From positions 1 to 18,948 of the forward strand of contig JAKORH010000179.1 of NCBI GenBank assembly GCA_029777935.1: a stretch of DNA of 18,948 bases, in the 5' to 3' direction. A program made the translations under genes and the position numbers. Position 1 is the first letter of the stretch. Each line of letters begins with the position of its first letter. This DNA comes from Pseudomonadota bacterium (GTDB taxonomy: Bacteria > Pseudomonadota > Gammaproteobacteria > Burkholderiales > Burkholderiaceae). This document shows, piece by piece, positions 15,303 through 18,948 of the stretch. The notes under the pieces are model-generated. The model ran no database searches, had not been told where the DNA came from, and saw only the letters and a list, made by a program, of their open reading frames with translations.

Positions 15303-16256
15303 ATGCAGGTGCGCAAGACGGTGCTGCTGCCATTCCCGGCCGAGGCCATGTTCGACATCATCGAGCAGGCCGAGCATTACCCGCAGTTCATCCCCTGGTG
15401 CAGCGCGGCCGAAATCCTGGAGCGCAGCGAGGACATCGTCGCCGCGCGCGTATCGATGCGCGTGGCGGGCCTCAGCCTGTGGCTGGAGACGCGCAATCCG
15501 AAGCGCCGGCCCGAGTGGCTGCAGCTGAAGATGGTGCGCGGGCCGCTGCGCCGCTTCGAGGGAGAGTGGCGTTTGACGCCGCTCAATGCGTCGGCGTGCC
15601 GGATCGATTTCACTCTGAGTTACGAGATCGGCGACGGCATGATCGAGCGCGTGGCCGGACCGGTGTTCGCGCGCATGGCCGATTCGATGGTCGATGCGTA
15701 CGTGACCCGCGCCGAGCGCGTGCTGCCGCGCATGCAGACGCCGCCGGTTGCCGTACGCGAGGAAGTTGACATGACAGACCCCACATTGCTCGACGCATTG
15801 CGCCAGTCGCGCCTGGCCGCCGAGCTGAGCGACGCGCAATGCCGCAAGCTCGCCGCCGTGATGACGATGCAGGACCTGAAGGACGGCGACGTGCTGGTGC
15901 ACGAAGGCGCGCCCGACAACCATCTGTACGTGATCGCCCGCGGTGTGCTCGCGGTCGTGCGCGGCGCCGAGGGCGGCGACCGCCTGACGCTGAACACGTT
16001 GTCGGCCGGCGAACTGGCGGGCGAGCTGTCCTGGCTCGACGGCGCCGAGCGCTTCGCCTCGCTGGTGGCGTCCGGGCCGACGCGCGTGCTGGGCCTGGAG
16101 CGCGAGAAACTCGAATCGCTGCTCGCTGCCGACGGCGAACTCGTGTATCGCGTGATGCGCGCGATCGTGCGTGTCGTGCACGCGATCCAGCGTCGTATGG
16201 CGATGCAGCAGTACGAGCTGACCAACTACATCTACAAGCAGCACGGGCGCTACTAG
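15303..16256 (+). CDS. RatA-like (SRPBCC) protein fused to a cyclic-nucleotide-binding domain
   Basis: The product has 317 residues. Residues 1-150 are a full RatA/Coq10-type SRPBCC domain (VRKTVLLPFPAEAMFDIIEQ, HYPQFIPWCSAAEIL, then FEGEWRLTPLNASACRIDFTLSYEIG), a family linked to ribosome-subunit association or to quinone binding. Residues 157-317 are a cyclic-nucleotide-binding domain with DGDVLVHEGAPDNHLYVIARG and a phosphate-binding cassette like that of CRP: GELAGELSWLDG followed by ERFAS. No helix-turn-helix follows, so it is not a CRP-type regulator. The two are joined in frame without a stop. Met157 (15771) has a strong GAGGAAG ribosome-binding site five bases before it, so a separate 161-residue C-terminal product is likely, alone or in addition to a fusion. 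The first ATG (15303) has only a weak upstream GAGG. Confidence 0.85.
   Translation: MQVRKTVLLPFPAEAMFDIIEQAEHYPQFIPWCSAAEILERSEDIVAARVSMRVAGLSLWLETRNPKRRPEWLQLKMVRGPLRRFEGEWRLTPLNASACRIDFTLSYEIGDGMIERVAGPVFARMADSMVDAYVTRAERVLPRMQTPPVAVREEVDMTDPTLLDALRQSRLAAELSDAQCRKLAAVMTMQDLKDGDVLVHEGAPDNHLYVIARGVLAVVRGAEGGDRLTLNTLSAGELAGELSWLDGAERFASLVASGPTRVLGLEREKLESLLAADGELVYRVMRAIVRVVHAIQRRMAMQQYELTNYIYKQHGRY
15759..15773 (+). promoter_or_regulatory. Internal ribosome-binding site and ATG between the two domains
   Basis: GAGGAAG (15759-15765) lies five bases before an in-frame ATG (15771-15773) exactly where the cyclic-nucleotide-binding domain begins. The following MTDPTLLDALRQ looks like a native N-terminus. 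It may allow a shorter product, or be a remnant of two once separate genes. Confidence 0.7.
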
Positions 16257-16257
16257 A

Positions 16258-16354
16258 GGAACCTGCAGGTTCCGAGCCCGTCGCCGCGCCGGGGCGCCTT
16301 GCGCCCGGTGTGGAAAGCCACATTGCGGTGTCGTCCGCGCATTGCCACAATGCG
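16258..16354. promoter_or_regulatory. Palindromes upstream of dctP
   Basis: Two dyads lie in the 213-base gap. GGAACCTGCAGGTTCC (16258-16273) is a perfect 16-bp palindrome two bases after the stop of the fusion gene. CGCATTG-CCA-CAATGCG (16338-16354) is a 7-bp-arm dyad of operator size. TTGCGCCCGGT occurs twice (16299-16309 and 16365-16375). The second dyad is the better candidate for a regulator site of the transporter promoter; the first could equally end the upstream transcript. No firm -35/-10 pair was identified. Confidence 0.45.
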
Positions 16355-16469
16355 GCGCGAACGCTTGCGCCCGGTCAAGCGGCCGCTCGCGCCCTCGGTT
16401 AGAAGGGAGGGCCGTGGGCTGCAACGGCCTGCCGTTTCGTTCGTTCGACTTTCTTCGCGGAGGCATCTG

Positions 16470-17495
16470 ATGAATTCATTCCTACCCGGCCGCCGGCGCG
16501 TGCTCGCCACCGCGGGCGTCCTGACGGCCAGCGTGGCCGCGCCGATGATCGCGCGCGCACAGGCGCCGATCGTGATCAAGTTCAGCCACGTGGTGGCGGT
16601 CGACACGCCGAAGGGCAAGGGCGCCGAGCAGTTCAAGAAGCTCGCCGAGGAGCGCAGCAAGGGCCGCGTCAAGGTCGAGGTGTACGCCAACTCCACGCTG
16701 TACAAGGACGGCGAGGAGATGGAGGCGCTGTCGCTCGGCAGCGTGCAGATGCTGGCGCCGTCGCTCGCCAAGTTCGGGCCGCTGGGCGTGCGCGAGTTCG
16801 AGGTGTTCGACCTGCCGTACATCTTCGACAGCTACGACGAACTGCACAAGGTGACGGCGGGGCCCGCGGGCGCGGCGCTGTTCAAGAAGCTGGAAAGCAA
16901 GGGCATCGTCGGCCTGGCGTACTGGGACAACGGCTTCAAGGTGCTGAGCGCCAACAAGCCGCTGAACCTGCCGAGCGACTGCAAGGGGCTGAAGATGCGC
17001 ATCCAGTCGTCCAAGGTGCTGGAAGCGCAGATGCGCGCGCTCGGCGCGATCCCGCAGGTGATGTCGTTCTCCGAGGTGTACCAGGCGCTGCAGACCGGCG
17101 TGGTCGACGGCACCGAGAATCCGCCGTCGAACATGTTCACGCAGAAGATGCACGAGGTGCAGAAGAGCACGGCGCTCACCTACCACGGTTACCTCGGCTA
17201 CGCGGTCATCACCAACAAGAAGTTCTGGGACGGGCTGCCGGCCGACATCCGCACCACGCTCGACGGCGCGATGCGGGACGCGACCAAGTACGCCAACTCG
17301 ATTGCCAAGGAAGAGAACGACCAGTCGCTCGAGAAGATGAAGGCATCGGGCAAGACCACCATCCACACGCCGACGCCCGAACAGCGCGCGGCGTGGCGCA
17401 AGGCGCTGATTCCGGTGCACAAGGAGATGGAAAGCCGCATCGGCCGCGACACGATCCAGGCCTTCTACAAGGCGACCGACTTCAAGCCGGCATAA
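16470..17495 (+). CDS. dctP: TRAP transporter substrate-binding protein DctP
   Basis: The product has 341 residues. The signal peptide has an RRRVLA stretch followed by a hydrophobic run and ends ARAQA, so Tat export is possible. The mature part is a typical DctP-family periplasmic binding protein: IKFSHVVAVDTPKGKGAEQFKKLAEERSKGRVKVEVY, then LKMRIQSSKVLEAQMRALGA with Arg177 at the conserved carboxylate-binding position, and VVDGTENPPSN. It captures an organic acid and delivers it to the DctQM membrane complex. The exact ligand cannot be read from sequence. CGGAGG lies six bases before the ATG. A strong hairpin after the stop separates it from dctQ, which commonly lets the binding protein be made in excess over the membrane parts. 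Confidence 0.92.
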   Translation: MNSFLPGRRRVLATAGVLTASVAAPMIARAQAPIVIKFSHVVAVDTPKGKGAEQFKKLAEERSKGRVKVEVYANSTLYKDGEEMEALSLGSVQMLAPSLAKFGPLGVREFEVFDLPYIFDSYDELHKVTAGPAGAALFKKLESKGIVGLAYWDNGFKVLSANKPLNLPSDCKGLKMRIQSSKVLEAQMRALGAIPQVMSFSEVYQALQTGVVDGTENPPSNMFTQKMHEVQKSTALTYHGYLGYAVITNKKFWDGLPADIRTTLDGAMRDATKYANSIAKEENDQSLEKMKASGKTTIHTPTPEQRAAWRKALIPVHKEMESRIGRDTIQAFYKATDFKPA

Positions 17496-17503
17496 CGGCC
17501 GGG

Positions 17504-17535
17504 GAAGGCGCCCGCGGCCGCGGGCGCCTTCTTTC
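17504..17535 (+). terminator. Strong hairpin between dctP and dctQ
   Basis: A perfect 28-bp palindrome (17504-17531, starting GAAGGCGCCCGC and ending GCGGGCGCCTTC) is followed by TTTC. It has the shape of an intrinsic terminator with a short U-tract. In this position it probably attenuates read-through and stabilises the dctP message. Confidence 0.75.
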
Positions 17536-17567
17536 GTGCACGCAGGGCTCAACGGGGGGAGGGGCGG

Positions 17568-18212
17568 ATGGCACTGCGGTTTCTGGATCACCTCGAGGAA
17601 TGGATCATCACCTTCCTCATGGGGGCGGCGACGCTCGTGATCTTCGTCGCCGTCGTCCACCGGTACCTGTCGGGCTTCCCGATCCCGTACCTGCAGGACG
17701 AGCTGCTGAAGATCAACCTGTCATGGGCGCAGGAACTGTGCATCTACATGTTCGTGTGGATGGCCAAGTTCGGCGCCGCGTACGGCGTTCGCACCGGCAT
17801 CCACGTCGGCGTCGACGTGCTGATCAACAACCTGCAGGATCGCGCGCGCGGGCGGCTGATCATCTTCGGCCTGCTCGCCGGCGCGTTCTTCACCTTCATC
17901 GTCGGCAGCTTCGGCGCCAAGTTCGTCTACGAGCTGTCGTTCACCGACCAGACCTCGCCCGATCTCGAACTGCCGAAGTGGATCGTCTACCTGTGCGTGC
18001 CGCTCGGCTCGTTCCTGATGTGCTTCCGCTTCATCCAGGTCGCGTTCCGCTTCTACCGCAGCGGTGAGCTGCCGCACCACGACGTGTCGCACGTCGAGGG
18101 GGTCGAGGCGGCCCCGGCCGCGGAGACCGTGTTCCAGATGGACGACGACCTGCATCCGAAGCGGCTGACGGAGCCGCCGGCCAGGACCGACGCCGAGGAG
18201 GATCGCAAATGA
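17568..18212 (+). CDS. dctQ: TRAP transporter small permease DctQ
   Basis: The product has 214 residues with four hydrophobic segments (about 12-34, 55-72, 96-120 and 141-160), the DctQ layout. The conserved SWAQELCIYMFVWMAKFGAAYGVRTGIHVGVD block is present. A soluble, acidic C-terminal tail of about 45 residues follows. It partners DctM in the membrane. The ATG has a GGGGAGGGGCGG purine-rich site just upstream. The stop overlaps the dctM start as ATGA. Confidence 0.9.
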   Translation: MALRFLDHLEEWIITFLMGAATLVIFVAVVHRYLSGFPIPYLQDELLKINLSWAQELCIYMFVWMAKFGAAYGVRTGIHVGVDVLINNLQDRARGRLIIFGLLAGAFFTFIVGSFGAKFVYELSFTDQTSPDLELPKWIVYLCVPLGSFLMCFRFIQVAFRFYRSGELPHHDVSHVEGVEAAPAAETVFQMDDDLHPKRLTEPPARTDAEEDRK

Positions 18213-18948
18213 ACGCGCTCATCATCTTCGGCTTGCTGATCGCGCTGATGCTCACCGGCATGCCGATCTCGATTTCGCTCGGCCTCACGGTGCTCACCTT
18301 CCTGTTCACGATGACGACGGTGCCGGTCGAATCGGTGGCGCTGAAGCTCTTCACCGGCATCGAGAAGTTCGAGATCATGGCGATCCCTTTCTTCATCCTC
18401 GCCGGCAACTTCCTGACGCACGGCGGCGTGGCGCGGCGGATGATCAACTTCGCCGCCTCGATGGTCGGCCACTGGGCCGGCGGCCTGGGGCTGGCCGGCG
18501 TGGTCGCGTGCGCGCTGTTCGCCGCGGTGTCCGGATCGTCGCCCGCGACCGTGGTCGCGATCGGCTCGATCCTGATGCCGGCGATGGTCAAGGCCGGCTT
18601 TCCGAAGCGCTTCGGCGCCGGCGTGATGACCACGTCCGGCGCGCTCGGCATCCTGATCCCGCCCTCGATCGTGATGGTCATGTATTCGGTCGCGACCAAC
18701 ACCTCGGTCGGCGCGCTGTTCATGGCCGGCGTGCTGCCTGGGATCGCGCTGGCCTCGATGCTGGGGCTGGTGACGTGGTACCGCGCCTGGCGCTTCAACT
18801 ACCCGCGCAATCCGAAAGCGACGTGGCTGGAGCGCTGGAACGCGTTCCGCAAGAGCGTCTGGGGCCTGCTGCTGATCATCATCGTGATGGGCGGCATCTA
18901 CTCGGGCCTGTTCACGCCGACCGAGGCCGCCGCGATGAGCGCGGTGTA
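18209..18948 (+). CDS. dctM: TRAP transporter large permease DctM (partial, C-terminus off window)
   Basis: About 246 residues are visible of a protein usually around 430 long. It starts MNALIIFGLLIALMLTGMPISISLGL and includes FEIMAIPFFILAGNF, LFAAVSGSSPATVVAIGSILMPAM and a GALGILIPPSIVMVMYS stretch, all standard DctM signatures around the sodium and substrate sites. It forms the transport channel with DctQ and is driven by the sodium or proton gradient. It overlaps dctQ by four bases, so the two are translationally coupled. Confidence 0.93.
   Translation, partial: MNALIIFGLLIALMLTGMPISISLGLTVLTFLFTMTTVPVESVALKLFTGIEKFEIMAIPFFILAGNFLTHGGVARRMINFAASMVGHWAGGLGLAGVVACALFAAVSGSSPATVVAIGSILMPAMVKAGFPKRFGAGVMTTSGALGILIPPSIVMVMYSVATNTSVGALFMAGVLPGIALASMLGLVTWYRAWRFNYPRNPKATWLERWNAFRKSVWGLLLIIIVMGGIYSGLFTPTEAAAMSAV

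Noticed and set aside
15599..15623. Possible second CreB tag (TTCAC followed by a TTACG after six bases)
   Set aside because: Two bases of the second half do not match, and it lies inside a coding sequence.
15303..15770. RatA as the toxin of a toxin-antitoxin pair
   Set aside because: No RatB-like or other antitoxin gene is adjacent. The SRPBCC domain also fits quinone-binding relatives, so a toxin call is not supported.
15770..16256. CRP/FNR-type transcription factor
   Set aside because: After the nucleotide-binding domain and its C-helix the protein ends at NYIYKQHGRY with no helix-turn-helix.
15213..16466. Upstream extension of the coiled-coil/HHH protein on the minus strand
   Set aside because: The extension is antisense to the RatA-like fusion and part of the dctP leader. 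The start at 15212 has a ribosome-binding site and begins at the membrane segment.

Overview
The window is GC-rich (roughly 70 % by eye), gene-dense DNA typical of a betaproteobacterium, most likely Burkholderiales or a relative. Pointers to this are a DUF1840 protein, a RatA-type SRPBCC protein, a DctPQM TRAP transporter, ribosomal protein THX and two kinds of short dispersed palindromic repeat. No rRNA, tRNA, CRISPR array, transposase or phage gene was seen.

Region 1 (1-8139, all minus strand). Read in the direction of transcription the order is: DUF1840 protein, membrane diguanylate cyclase, CreB-type response regulator, CreC-type sensor kinase, a short protein with a degenerate VIT domain, a VIT/VWA protein ending in a PEP-CTERM-like sorting signal, an exosortase with a Cys/Arg/His triad, and the start of an unrecognised signal-anchored protein that runs off the window. 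The 112-base gap between creC and the VIT genes holds an exact TTCAC-N6-TTCAC direct repeat, the known CreB binding tag. Its second half overlaps a plausible -35 box. I infer a self-contained surface-protein system in which CreBC switches on one dedicated exosortase substrate and its processing enzyme. It resembles the 'proteobacterial dedicated sortase' systems (VIT/VWA protein, sortase and two-component system) but uses an exosortase and the CreBC regulators. No creD, the usual CreBC target, is seen. This is the most interesting part of the window.

Region 2 (8202-13311, plus strand). After a divergent promoter come ribosomal protein THX, a small lipoprotein, a beta-alanine:pyruvate-type omega-aminotransferase, a YbaK-type aminoacyl-tRNA deacylase and a CoA-acylating (methyl)malonate-semialdehyde dehydrogenase. 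The aminotransferase and dehydrogenase fit beta-alanine to malonate semialdehyde to acetyl-CoA. A palindromic repeat element and an exported protein made of two tandem repeats follow.

Region 3 (13356-15212, minus strand). A membrane-anchored coiled-coil protein with two helix-hairpin-helix-like repeats is followed closely by an OmpA-C-like protein.

Region 4 (15303-18948, plus strand). The first gene is an in-frame fusion of a RatA-like domain to a cyclic-nucleotide-binding domain, with a strong internal start signal at the junction. A TRAP dicarboxylate-type transporter follows: dctP, a strong hairpin, dctQ, and dctM, which is cut by the window end.
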